64,000 bases of DNA from Streptomyces sp. T12 (GTDB lineage: Bacteria > Actinomycetota > Actinomycetes > Streptomycetales > Streptomycetaceae), in contig NZ_CP117866.1 of assembly GCF_028736035.1 (NCBI RefSeq), forward strand, positions 10,271,001-10,335,000. Reading direction: 5' to 3'. The notes under the pieces were generated by a model. The model had not been told where the DNA came from. It saw only the letters and a list, made by a program, of their open reading frames with translations, and did no database searches. Position numbers and translations under genes: made by a program. Below, one piece after another: positions 16,960 through 25,094 of the stretch; the first letter of the stretch is position 1, and every line of letters begins with the position of its first letter.

Positions 16960-17797
16960 GAGCCTTTTCAGCGGTGCCGCTCCAGGGTGAGGACGGCCTT
17001 GGTGATTGACGTCATGCGGTTCGGGCTGCACCGGGCGTGACGGAAGATTCGCCAGCACTTCAGGCGGGCGATGCCTCGTTCCACGGGTACGCGAGCGGCG
17101 GCCAGGGCCCGGTTGACCGTCTGCTCGGTTGTGGTGAGTTCGCCTTGGGGCGGCCGGCGCCTGGGGGTGGTGACCCACTCGCCCGCGCCGATGTAGGCCA
17201 TGTCGGCAAGGACGGGGACGCCCTGGCGCTCACAGATCCTGACGATCTTGTGTGTGCGGGCGGCGGTCAGGTCGTGTGTGCGTCCGGGCAGGGCGGGCGA
17301 GAGCCACAGCGTCCGGCCGTCCGGGTCCGTGATGACCTGCACGTTCACACCATGCCGCTTGTGCTTGGTCGAATAGTCCGCGCGCCCGTCGCCGACCCGG
17401 TCGCACTCGGCGAGCGTGCCGTCCAGGAGAACGTAGTCGGGGTCTGCCTCGCGCAGGACCTTCAGCAGGCCCGGCGCCTTGTCCGCGAGGTGTTCGATGA
17501 CAGCGGTGACGTAGGTGTGGGCGGTGCCGACAGAAATGCGGAAACCTGAGGCCAGTTGAGCCAGGGGGTCATGTCGGCGCAGGTACGACAGAGCGAGCAC
17601 CGCACGCGCGGACGGTCGGAGCTTGCAGCGCCGGTCACCCTCCCGAGTGACGATCAGCATCGTCACCCACTCCACGAGTGCGTGCGGCAGATCGAGTGCG
17701 GCAGGGTACGGGACCCACAGGGCTCCTGAGCTGGAGAGTTGAGACCTAGACACCTCTCTCAACGGCACATGAGCCCTGTCCGTTGCCTACGGCCCGG
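16960..17797. mobile_element. IS5-type insertion sequence (approximate ends)
   Basis: One transposase gene with short flanks. The ends show an imperfect match in inverted orientation (around GGTGCCGCT on the left and the complement of AACGGCAC on the right). Exact borders and a target duplication could not be fixed by eye. Confidence 0.6.
16968..17768 (-). CDS. IS5-family transposase (DDE_4 type)
   Basis: About 266 residues. The N-terminal HTH region includes [20 protein letters not shown] and [13 protein letters not shown]. The DDE core shows [13 protein letters not shown] (first Asp), [29 protein letters not shown] (second Asp) and [19 protein letters not shown] (Glu). The frame is open throughout, so the protein may be active. 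The exact start is uncertain; the MLIVTREGD segment at about residue 37 is an alternative. It lies between two truncated-looking ORFs on the same strand. Confidence 0.88.
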   Translation of the reverse strand: MPLREVSRSQLSSSGALWVPYPAALDLPHALVEWVTMLIVTREGDRRCKLRPSARAVLALSYLRRHDPLAQLASGFRISVGTAHTYVTAVIEHLADKAPGLLKVLREADPDYVLLDGTLAECDRVGDGRADYSTKHKRHGVNVQVITDPDGRTLWLSPALPGRTHDLTAARTHKIVRICERQGVPVLADMAYIGAGEWVTTPRRRPPQGELTTTEQTVNRALAAARVPVERGIARLKCWRIFRHARCSPNRMTSITKAVLTLERHR

Positions 17798-17800
17798 TCG

Positions 17801-18088
17801 TCACCCATCCGGGGCCACCCTGAAAACCCTCACTGCGTCCGCACTCAATCGCCCTGTGGCCGCCCTCGCGGGCAGCAGTCCTTCGCCCGGCGCCTGCAGC
17901 GCGTTGACGGCGATGCCGTCCAGCGCGAGTAGTTCGGTGGACAGCAAGAGGCACGGCGTGGTGTTCCACTCGGCGAGGTGGAAGTACTCGGCGCGCTCGC
18001 TGCCCCTGGCCAGCTGCTTGAATGCTGAGCGGTCAGCCTTGGCGGTGCGCTTGGTGGCCTTCTGATGGTTGCCGTTGACCGTCACCAC
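17801..18088 (-). CDS. Hypothetical protein, possibly truncated by the IS (95 aa)
   Basis: The frame starts with tandem GTG codons (MVTVNGNHQKATKRTAKAD), has a conserved-looking body (AEYFHLAEWNTTPCLLLSTE, LQAPGEGLLPARAATGRLS) and ends right at the right IS border. Coding character is good but the ribosome site is weak. It may be the 5' part of a gene whose 3' part is 16515-16958. Function unknown. Confidence 0.45.
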   Translation of the reverse strand: MVTVNGNHQKATKRTAKADRSAFKQLARGSERAEYFHLAEWNTTPCLLLSTELLALDGIAVNALQAPGEGLLPARAATGRLSADAVRVFRVAPDG

Positions 18089-18339
18089 GAAGACGCGAGA
18101 CCGCTCGCCAGAGCGCCATGCTTCGATGAAGGAGTCGGGTCGTGGCCTGGCGCCCAGGGACGGCCGAGGGCCGGTGTCGACTCAGGCTGTTGGTGACACT
18201 GAGCAACCATGTGCGGATGCCGTCGGGGCCAATGGAGCGTGCTGCGACGCAGGTCTGCCAGCACCGAGTCAGCACGCCACCAACCCCGTGCTGGTTCCGT
18301 GCTGACTGCGAGGGCCGGAATCAAGGAAAACCGCAGGTC

Positions 18340-18453
18340 CTAGCCCCGATCGAATGAGTTGTCGTACCACTCGATGGTGGTGCCGATGAGGCTGGCGGCG
18401 ACGATGCGCTTGAGGTTCGCGGGGGGTGGGGGAGTGGTGGTTTCGGAGGCCAT
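18340..18453 (-). pseudogene. N-terminal stub of an MHS-type MFS transporter
   Basis: From ATG 18453 the frame reads MASETTTPPPPANLKRIVA followed by ASLIGTTIEWYD, the signature start of metabolite:H+ symporters of the MHS/MFS family (first transmembrane helix with the EWYD motif). After the Asp it diverges and stops at 18340, so only about 33 of 430-450 codons remain. The 41-bp element at 18511-18551 lies 57 bp upstream. The deletion removed the rest of the gene. Confidence 0.7.
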
Positions 18454-18510
18454 CTGCGCCACTTCCTCGTGTGCGGTGGGGACGGGTTCGTGTCGGAACA
18501 CCGTAGGAAT

Positions 18511-18551
18511 CTGCAGGTCAGGCGCACATGTGGTGGGACAACATAGTTCGG
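18511..18551 (-). repeat. 41-bp element, copy 1 (duplicated at 24714)
   Basis: 38 of 41 bases are identical to 24714-24754, from CTGCAGGTCAGGCGCACATG to the terminal GTTCGG. On the minus strand both copies contain an 8-codon frame ATG TTG TCC ... ATG TGC GCC TGA (MLSHHMCA here). Here it precedes the MFS stub, so it may be part of a transporter leader. Confidence 0.6.
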
Positions 18552-19039
18552 GGCCGGAGTGTAAGTGCGGCCTCTACGTCGGCCTCTCGTGACCCGAACT
18601 GGGGGCTCGGCAGGCAGCGGAACGAGCGGTGTCAGGGATGCGTAGTTCGGGGTGATTTGACGGCGCGGTGCTGACTCCCGTGTTGACTTCGTGCTGACTG
18701 CGCGCAGCGTTGAACTCCGGCCTATGGGGCTGATCGGGCGAGTCTCCGTAGGTGGCTCCCTCGCCTGGTCCACCATTGAGTAGCTCGCCGGGCGAGCCTC
18801 CCGCAGCCGTCAGCTGGTTGCTGAAGCAGGGCATCCTCCCCCGCTGCCGATGCCCATCTTGCTTGGAAGCAGCATGACGGTCCGCTTCCCGTGAGCTGCC
18901 ATGGGCGATCGCCGGGCGTCTTCTGGGTGCCGGACGCAGCGCTGGATGCAGGCAGGTGATTGAGCGTCAAAGGCCGTTGTCAGTGCCTCCCCATAGAGTG
19001 GATACATCATTCGGGGAGCCTCGAAGGGGGAGCACAAAC

Positions 19040-20098
19040 ATGCCCGCAAACAAGATCCAGCACAAGGTGAATCACGTCGCGCTGGTGGTGGACTGTTCGG
19101 GTTCAATGCGTCCGCACCAGAGTCAACTCATTCGAGTTGTGGACGAGTTCGTGGCAGGGTTGAAGGCCGAGTCGGACAGCCTCGGCCACGAGACCCGGAT
19201 CAGCCTCTATTCTTTTGACCACAGGGTGGAGAATCTGGTCTGGGACATGGACGTGAAGCATCTGCCGTCCATGCGCGGGCTGTACCAGGTCAACAATGGC
19301 GCTACGGCCCTCATCGAGGCTTCTCTGAAGTCCCTGGAAGATCTGGGTCATATCTGGGAGGAATACGGCGAGCACAGTTTCCTCCAGATCGTTGTGACGG
19401 ACGGCGAGGAGAACGCCTCCGGCGGCGACCGGCGGCACGACGGCGACATGGCCATCCTTGGCCCCTGGCTCGACCGGATCACGGCGAAGATGGGTGGGCT
19501 TCCGGGCCATTGGACTTCCGCGATCCTCGTTCCGAACTCCCTGGCCAAGCGGACCGCACAGAACTACGGCTTCCCGGCGGGGAACATCGCCATCTGGGAT
19601 GCGGATTCCCAGAAGGGCGTCGAGGAGGCGATCGGCACCGTGCGCGCTGCCGCCACCAGCTTCCTGCGCGGCCGCGAGCAGGGGGTGCGCGGCACGAAGA
19701 ACCTGTTCGCCGTTGGTCAGGACATATCGGTTGACGAGGTGCGGGCGAACCTCGAACCGATTCCGGCCGACAAGTACCGGCTCCTGAAAGTCGACAAGGA
19801 GGTCGAGATACGCCCCTTCGTCAACTCGCATCCAGGCGTGACGTACGAACGTGGTTCGTGTTACTACCAGCTGGGCGCCCGGGCTCAGGTTCAGCAGAAC
19901 AAGGAAGTTATCGTGGTCGAAAAGGACACCGACCGAGCCTATACGGGCGACGCGGCACGCAACCTTCTTTTCGGTACGGACGTCCAGGGGACCGTCTCCG
20001 TGAAAGCGGGGAACAACCCCAAGCTGGAGGTATACGTACAGAGTCGTTCGGTGAACAGGAAGCTCAAGCCGAATACACGTCTGCTCATCATGCTCTGA
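19040..20098 (+). CDS. von Willebrand factor A domain protein
   Basis: 352 residues from ATG 19040, preceded by GAAGGGGGAG. The N-terminal vWA domain has the MIDAS motif DCSGSM (residues 21-26), the Thr region NGATALIEASL and the Asp loop VVTDGEENASGG. Residues about 205-350 form a beta-rich C-terminal part ending NRKLKPNTRLLIML. vWA proteins of this size bind partners through a divalent metal and often act beside phage or plasmid genes. Here no MoxR ATPase is adjacent. It is intact and is followed by a terminator. Confidence 0.85.
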   Translation: MPANKIQHKVNHVALVVDCSGSMRPHQSQLIRVVDEFVAGLKAESDSLGHETRISLYSFDHRVENLVWDMDVKHLPSMRGLYQVNNGATALIEASLKSLEDLGHIWEEYGEHSFLQIVVTDGEENASGGDRRHDGDMAILGPWLDRITAKMGGLPGHWTSAILVPNSLAKRTAQNYGFPAGNIAIWDADSQKGVEEAIGTVRAAATSFLRGREQGVRGTKNLFAVGQDISVDEVRANLEPIPADKYRLLKVDKEVEIRPFVNSHPGVTYERGSCYYQLGARAQVQQNKEVIVVEKDTDRAYTGDAARNLLFGTDVQGTVSVKAGNNPKLEVYVQSRSVNRKLKPNTRLLIML

Positions 20099-20149
20099 AA
20101 TCGATGAGTGAAGAGCGGGGTGGTCCGGGAGCAACTCACTCCCGTTACT

Positions 20150-20189
20150 GAGACCGCCTGAGCAACAGATGTTCGCCCCGTGCGGTCTC
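20150..20189 (+). terminator. Hairpin terminator after the vWA gene
   Basis: An 8-bp stem GAGACCGC / GCGGTCTC with a 24-nt loop, 52 bp after the vWA stop. Confidence 0.5.
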
Positions 20190-20224
20190 CGGCGGCACGG
20201 GGCGGCACGAAGCCGGGGGATGGT

Positions 20225-20698
20225 TCACCGACCTTGAGCCTGCTCGCCCATTTCGGGTCGGTGCGGACCTTCCCGAGTTCGCGCCAGTTCTTCAGGGCGC
20301 AGGTCCTTCCGGAGCTTTCCGGTGGCTGTTCGGCATGGTGCCCACCCCTTCCCGGCGTCGATGTCCGCGAGTGAACCCCGATGGCAGGCGTGCCGCCTTC
20401 CCGATACGGACCTCACGGCTTGCCTGTCCAGGACGCCGACGCAGGTGCGGGGCGGTCTGCGAGGCCAGGCGTCGGTCAGCGCTGCCAGTGCCTCGTCCGT
20501 TTCCCTGAGGGAGGCCGTCAGAGCGCGGGCCTCGTGTTCGGTCATCCGGGAGGTGTCGTGCGGCTTGGCGTTGCCCCAACGCTGCGTCAGCCGGGCGGCC
20601 CGCTCGCGGTACCGCTCCGCGGCGATCCGGTCCGCGGTGATCCGGTCGCCGCGCGATCCGGCGCGCTCCGGCCCCTGGTCGGCGTGGCTCTGGCCCAT
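20225..20698 (-). CDS. Hypothetical helical protein (uncertain)
   Basis: The N-terminal 75 residues are clearly helical and have GC-rich third positions (RITADRIAAERYRERAARL, EHEARALTASLRETDEALAA). The C-terminal half is Arg/Gly-rich and may be out of frame. No ribosome site. It could be a decayed gene in the tail of the ABC operon. Not recognised. Confidence 0.35.
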   Translation of the reverse strand: MGQSHADQGPERAGSRGDRITADRIAAERYRERAARLTQRWGNAKPHDTSRMTEHEARALTASLRETDEALAALTDAWPRRPPRTCVGVLDRQAVRSVSGRRHACHRGSLADIDAGKGWAPCRTATGKLRKDLRPEELARTREGPHRPEMGEQAQGR

Positions 20699-20724
20699 CA
20701 GACCCAGCCACGGGCCCAGCCGGT

Positions 20725-21579
20725 TCAGTCGCGCGAGGTGGTGTCCCCGACCCAGGGCAGCGCGAACCGTTCCAACAACACCAAAGCGAAGTAGAGCAGG
20801 ATGCTCATCAGTCCGATCAGGATGATCGCGGCCCAGGCGGTGGCGGTGTCGCCGACCCCACCCGCCTGCACGATCAGATAGCCCAGTCCGCTCTCACCGG
20901 CCTGGAACTCGCCGATGACCGCGCCGATCGCGGCGAGAGGCATGGCTACCTTCAGCCCGACGAAGATCTGGGGCAGTGCGGCGGGCAACCGTACCTTCCG
21001 GAAGGCCTGCCAGCGCGAGGCGTTCAGCGAGCGCGCCAATTCGGCCAGGTCCGCCGGGGTCGACGTGAGGCCGGCTGCGGTGGACAGCACGATCGGGAAG
21101 AAGCAGAGCAGGAAGACCATGGTCAGGACCGGCTTCTGCCCCCAACCGAGCGCTCCCACCAACAGCGGCCCGAGCGCGATCTTCGGAACCGCGTTGACGG
21201 CGACCAGCAGCGGCGTGAACATTCGCTCCAGTACCCGCGAGCCCGCCAGTGACAGTCCGATCAGAACACCGCAGCCGCTGGAGAGAACGAACCCGACGAC
21301 CGTCTCCACGGTGGTGTCGCCGGCATGTTCCAGGAACCGGACCGGGGCTGCGGCGAACGCCGAGAGCACGGCACCTGGCGGAGGCAGCACAGCCGGGTGG
21401 ATCGCCTCCAGCACCGAGGTGAGAAGCCACCACACGCCGAGCGCGACCAGAAGCCCGGCCAACGGCAACAGCACGACGCCGAGGCCCGTCCTGCGCCGTG
21501 GACCGACTTGCGGCACCGGCACCGGCATCGGCTCCGGGCCCGCCGCCGAGGCCTGCTGCGGCTTCGAGAGTTCGGTCAT
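20725..21579 (-). CDS. ABC importer permease (SsuC/ThiX type)
   Basis: 284 residues, with about six transmembrane helices after a Pro-rich cytoplasmic N-terminus (first: TGLGVVLLPLAGLLVALGVW). The EAA-type coupling loop can be seen around SLNASRWQAFRKVRLPAALPQIF, the expected signature of nitrate/sulfonate/HMP importers. It lies 42 bp downstream of the lipoprotein gene on the same strand, so the two are one operon. The ATPase partner is encoded divergently from 22945. Confidence 0.9.
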   Translation of the reverse strand: MTELSKPQQASAAGPEPMPVPVPQVGPRRRTGLGVVLLPLAGLLVALGVWWLLTSVLEAIHPAVLPPPGAVLSAFAAAPVRFLEHAGDTTVETVVGFVLSSGCGVLIGLSLAGSRVLERMFTPLLVAVNAVPKIALGPLLVGALGWGQKPVLTMVFLLCFFPIVLSTAAGLTSTPADLAELARSLNASRWQAFRKVRLPAALPQIFVGLKVAMPLAAIGAVIGEFQAGESGLGYLIVQAGGVGDTATAWAAIILIGLMSILLYFALVLLERFALPWVGDTTSRD

Positions 21580-21621
21580 CCCATCCTTCTCCCAGCGAGG
21601 CCCTTCTCCGGCGCGGCGCGA

Positions 21622-22653
21622 TCAGGCTTTCGGCACCAGGTCGAAGTCGATGATCTGCTCAGGGGGCATTCCCTGCCGCAGCGCGCCCGCTCGCTCCAGG
21701 ATCGCGATGCTCCTCGCGACCCGCGCGGAGTCCAGCGTCCCGATCGCCGTGCCGGAACCGCCCGGCTTGACGTACGCGGCCATCAGCTCCAACTCGGCTG
21801 CCGCAGCGGTCGGATTCGTGGCGTCCACGTTCCGCTGCAGGATCTCAGCGGCCTCCTTCGAGTGGGCGAGACTGTACTCCAAGCCCTTGAGCAGCGCGGC
21901 CGTGAACCGCTTCACCATCTCCGGATCCTGCTCGGCGATCTTCTTCGATGTGATCAGCACGTTTCCGTAGAGGTCGGGTATCACGTCGCTGTACGGCAGC
22001 AGGACGGCCTTCTTCTTCGTCACCGCCTCGATCGTCGGCTTACCCACCACGAACTGGCCGATGCCGTCCACCGAGCCGCCGGCGAGCGTGCCCATCAGGG
22101 TCTGTGCCTCGCCGTTGACCCAGGTCACCTTGTCGGCGTCCACGCCGGCCAGTCGGGCGTACGTCGGGAAGAGGTTGCGTACGACAGAGCCGGGCGTGTC
22201 GGCGAGCCGTTTGCCCTCGAGGTCCTTCGGAGAGGCGATGCCGTTGCCCTCGGTGGTGGCGATCGCGGCCATGGTGCGCTGCTGGATGGCGGCCACCGCG
22301 ACGAAGTCCTTCGCCTGACCGCTGCCCATATGCAGCAGACCTCCCGTCAGGTCGATCGGGCCGAACTGCGCCTGGCCACTCACGACGGCCGGAATCACGC
22401 CGCCGGTGCCCTGGCCCGGCTTGATCTCCACGTCGAAGCCGGCCTCTTCGAAGAACCCCTTGTCCTTCGCGACCCAGGCGTACGCGTCCCGGCCGAAGTT
22501 GCCGAACGAGGTCAGGTAGGTCACCTTCTTCAGTGCCTTGCCGTCTTCACCGGCTCCTGCGTCGGAATCCGAGCCGCCACATCCCGCCACCAGCGCCAGC
22601 GCTGTCGTCAGGGCTACCGCGGCGACCGTACGGGCGAACCTGATCATGCGCAC
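21622..22653 (-). CDS. ABC importer substrate-binding lipoprotein (NMT1/THI5-like)
   Basis: 343 residues. The GTG at 22653 has AGGA seven bases upstream and is preferred to the ATG six bases later. A signal peptide ends in a lipobox (ALVAGCGGS), so the mature protein is lipid-anchored outside. The body is a periplasmic binding fold with TYLTSFGNFGRDAYAWVA, DKGFFEEAGFDVEIKPGQG and LEGKRLADTPGSVVR, typical of NMT1/THI5-like, sulfonate or pyrimidine-precursor binders. The ligand cannot be read from the sequence. First gene of a two-gene operon with the permease. Confidence 0.9.
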   Translation of the reverse strand: MRMIRFARTVAAVALTTALALVAGCGGSDSDAGAGEDGKALKKVTYLTSFGNFGRDAYAWVAKDKGFFEEAGFDVEIKPGQGTGGVIPAVVSGQAQFGPIDLTGGLLHMGSGQAKDFVAVAAIQQRTMAAIATTEGNGIASPKDLEGKRLADTPGSVVRNLFPTYARLAGVDADKVTWVNGEAQTLMGTLAGGSVDGIGQFVVGKPTIEAVTKKKAVLLPYSDVIPDLYGNVLITSKKIAEQDPEMVKRFTAALLKGLEYSLAHSKEAAEILQRNVDATNPTAAAAELELMAAYVKPGGSGTAIGTLDSARVARSIAILERAGALRQGMPPEQIIDFDLVPKA

Positions 22654-22944
22654 AGTGTTGTCCTTTCCGACCGCCGACTGCACCGGCGGAGGGGCGTCGA
22701 GACAGGCGAGACAGACGAGACGGAACGGCGTGACGCAACGGCGTGACAGAACCGCCGAGGGCATGACACTTGGTGCGGGCAACAGCCTACGAGGGCCGGG
22801 TAGTTGTGGGCCAGGTGTGGGGCACGGGGGCATTCACCGACAGGACGAAGGGCAGGTACCGCCGAGCGGTCTGCTGCGGGTAGCCTGACTGGGCGTCACG
22901 AACCGGCCGGCATGGCGACCGCCAGTGGATGGGGAGACCGCCGG
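22654..22944. promoter_or_regulatory. Divergent control region of the importer genes
   Basis: 290 bp separating the binding-protein operon (minus) from the ATPase operon (plus). It includes direct repeats ACGGCGTGAC (about 22723-22747) that could bind a shared regulator. No clear sigma boxes. Confidence 0.35.
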
Positions 22945-23730
22945 ATGATCAGACTCACCGGTGTGTCCCGCAGCTTCACCAGCCGCTCCGGTTCGACGGT
23001 GGCGCTCCAGGACATCGGCCTTCACATCGCCGAGGGCGAGTTCGTGGCGGTGGTGGGCCGGTCCGGGTGCGGCAAGTCCACACTGCTCCGGCTGATCGCC
23101 GGGCTACTGCCGGTCACCGAGGGCGAGATCGCCATCGACGGCGAGCGAGTCACCGGAGCCCGGCGGGATGTCGCCATGCTGTTCCAGCGGCCGGCACTGC
23201 TGCCCTGGCGGTCCGTCCTCGACAATGTCCTGCTGCCCGTGGAGATCTTCGGCTGGAAGAAGGTCGAGTACCGCGACCGGGCGAAGCGGTTGCTGGAGAC
23301 GGCCGGACTGAGCGGCTTCGAGAAGCACCGGCCGCACGAGCTCTCCGGCGGTATGCAGCAACGCGTCGCACTGTGCCGGTCGCTGATGGGCGAGCCCCGG
23401 GTGATGCTCATGGACGAACCGTTCTCCGCACTCGACGCGCTGACCCGCGCGGACCTCGCGGTGGAGCTGCAGCGCATCCACATCGAAAACTCGTCAACGG
23501 TCGTCTTCGTCACCCACTCGATAGACGAGGCCGTGGTGCTCGCCGACCGGGTGGTGGTGCTCAGCCCGAGCCCGGGCCGGATCCGCAAGATCGTCGACGT
23601 TGCCATTCCCCGGCCGAGGACCCTGGGCCGAACCGCGCACCTGGGCGAAGTGGCCCGGTGCAGCGCCGATCTGCACGAGCTGCTGATGGAACGGGACACA
23701 TCCACGCCGGCCGAAACGGAGGGGCGATGA
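22945..23730 (+). CDS. ABC importer ATPase (SsuB/TauB type)
   Basis: 261 residues from ATG 22945. Walker A GRSGCGKST, Q-loop MLFQRPALLPW, signature LSGGMQQR, Walker B VMLMDEPFSALD and the switch His in VFVTHSIDEA are all present. The LLPW after the Q-loop is typical of nitrate/sulfonate/taurine-class importers. The stop overlaps the oxidoreductase start (ATGA), so import and oxidation of the substrate are coupled. It pairs with the divergent permease and lipoprotein. Confidence 0.92.
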   Translation: MIRLTGVSRSFTSRSGSTVALQDIGLHIAEGEFVAVVGRSGCGKSTLLRLIAGLLPVTEGEIAIDGERVTGARRDVAMLFQRPALLPWRSVLDNVLLPVEIFGWKKVEYRDRAKRLLETAGLSGFEKHRPHELSGGMQQRVALCRSLMGEPRVMLMDEPFSALDALTRADLAVELQRIHIENSSTVVFVTHSIDEAVVLADRVVVLSPSPGRIRKIVDVAIPRPRTLGRTAHLGEVARCSADLHELLMERDTSTPAETEGR

Positions 23731-24671
23731 GCCTGCGGATCTGCGTCTTCACCGAGCCGCACCGCGGCGCCGACTACGAGGATCAGCTGCGCTTCGCCCG
23801 ACTCGTCGAAGCCGGCGGGTTCGAGGGCTTCTTCCGGGCCGATCACTTCCAGGCGATGGGCGCCGATCCCGGGCTGCCGGGCCCTACCGACGCGTGGCTC
23901 ACGCTGGGCGCGCTCGCCCGGGAGACGTCCCGGATCCGGCTGGGCACCCTGGTCACCTCGGCCACCTTCAGGCTGCCGGGCCCGCTTGCCGTGATGGTGG
24001 CGCAGGTCGACCGGATGAGCGGGGGGCGGGTCGAGTTGGGCCTCGGCGCGGGCTGGTACGAACGGGAACACACCTCGTACGGCATCCCGTTCCCGCCCGC
24101 CCCGGAGCGCTTCGATCGGCTGGAGGAACAGCTGGCGGTGATCACCGGCCTGTGGCGGACACCGGTCGGCGAGAGCTTCAGCTATCGCGGCGACCACTAC
24201 CAGCTGGTCGACGCGCCTGCCCTGCCGAAGCCCGTGCAGGTGCCGGCGCCGCCGATCATCGTCGGGGGCCGCGGCCCCAAGCGCACCCCGGAGCTGGCCG
24301 CTCGGTATGCCGACGAATTCAACATGCCCTTCAAGTCGGTGGCGGAGACGGCCCGGGCGTACCAGCGGGTTGCCGAGGCGTGCGACCGGACCGGACGGGC
24401 CGACGCCGGTCAGCCACCGCTGGTGCTCTCGGCCGGGGTCGTGGTCGCCATCGGCCGTACCGACGCAGAGGCGCAACGGCGGGCCGCCCCGCTGCATGTC
24501 AAGAGCGCGCTGCCGCCGGAGGATCCGGTGGTCGGATCCCCCGCCCGGCTCGTGGAGCGGCTCGGCGAGTTCTCCGCGATCGGTGCAAGCCGTATCCATC
24601 TGCGACTGATCGACTTCAATGACCTCGACCACCTGGAACTCATCGCCGGTGAGGTGCTCCCGCAGCTGTAG
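23727..24671 (+). CDS. LLM-class F420-dependent oxidoreductase, Rv1855c type
   Basis: 314 residues of a bacterial-luciferase-like TIM barrel. Segments LRICVFTEPHRGADYEDQL, ETSRIRLGTLVTSATFR, RVELGLGAGWYEREHTSYGI, IIVGGRGPKRTPELAARYA and LDHLELIAGEVLPQL follow the Rv1855c/TIGR03560 subfamily. These enzymes use F420 (or FMN) to oxidise small organics. Translation is coupled to the ABC ATPase, so the imported compound is the likely substrate or its precursor. Exact substrate unknown. Confidence 0.9.
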   Translation: MSLRICVFTEPHRGADYEDQLRFARLVEAGGFEGFFRADHFQAMGADPGLPGPTDAWLTLGALARETSRIRLGTLVTSATFRLPGPLAVMVAQVDRMSGGRVELGLGAGWYEREHTSYGIPFPPAPERFDRLEEQLAVITGLWRTPVGESFSYRGDHYQLVDAPALPKPVQVPAPPIIVGGRGPKRTPELAARYADEFNMPFKSVAETARAYQRVAEACDRTGRADAGQPPLVLSAGVVVAIGRTDAEAQRRAAPLHVKSALPPEDPVVGSPARLVERLGEFSAIGASRIHLRLIDFNDLDHLELIAGEVLPQL

Positions 24672-25094
24672 GGCGTGCTGTTGTGGATGTGCGTCCACGG
24701 GGCTGCTGAATGCCTGCAGGTCAGGCGCACATGTAGGGGGACAACATGGTTCGGCGATCGTCTGTGCGCGCGACAACCATGCCGCCTCTGCTCTTGCCCG
24801 CGACACTGCGCGGGCTGTGCAAGGTGACGCTCAACCTCACCGAACGTGAGCAGACGGTGAAGAAATCGGCACAGATAATCCTGGACCGTTCCTTGGTGAT
24901 TCAACCAGCGTTCAGCGCTGCACATTTGCGCTCGGGTTGCTTCGAATGTGCGTGAATCCCGTGGAGGTCGACCATTCGTCGGACGTCGGGGTCACATCAA
25001 GAGATTGATCTGCTCGCGACAAGTCGGCACTCTCCTGAGCACGCGCAGCGCTGCGTTCGAACGCAAATCCCCCCACTTCACGAGGAGACCCCTC
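24672..25094. other. Upstream region of the subtilisin gene, no gene
   Basis: 423 bp with the second 41-bp element (24714-24754) and a small GTGGA-N6-TCCAC hairpin just after the oxidoreductase gene. Otherwise nothing is supported. It probably contains the protease promoter. Confidence 0.4.
24714..24754 (-). repeat. 41-bp element, copy 2 (duplicated at 18511)
   Basis: Matches 18511-18551 at 38 of 41 positions. The minus-strand 8-codon frame here reads MLSPYMCA and also ends TGC GCC TGA. No minus-strand gene follows, so this looks like a stray remnant of a leader. Confidence 0.6.

Larger units (their letters stand above)
18268..18698. repeat. GTGCTGAC repeat cluster around an MFS stub
   Basis: GTGCTGAC lies at 18299-18306, 18668-18675 and 18691-18698, the variant GTGTTGAC at 18680-18687, and an inverted copy at 18268-18275. 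The three copies at 18668-18698 are 11-12 bases apart. The core is the same TGCTGAC seen at 218-757. Confidence 0.5.
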
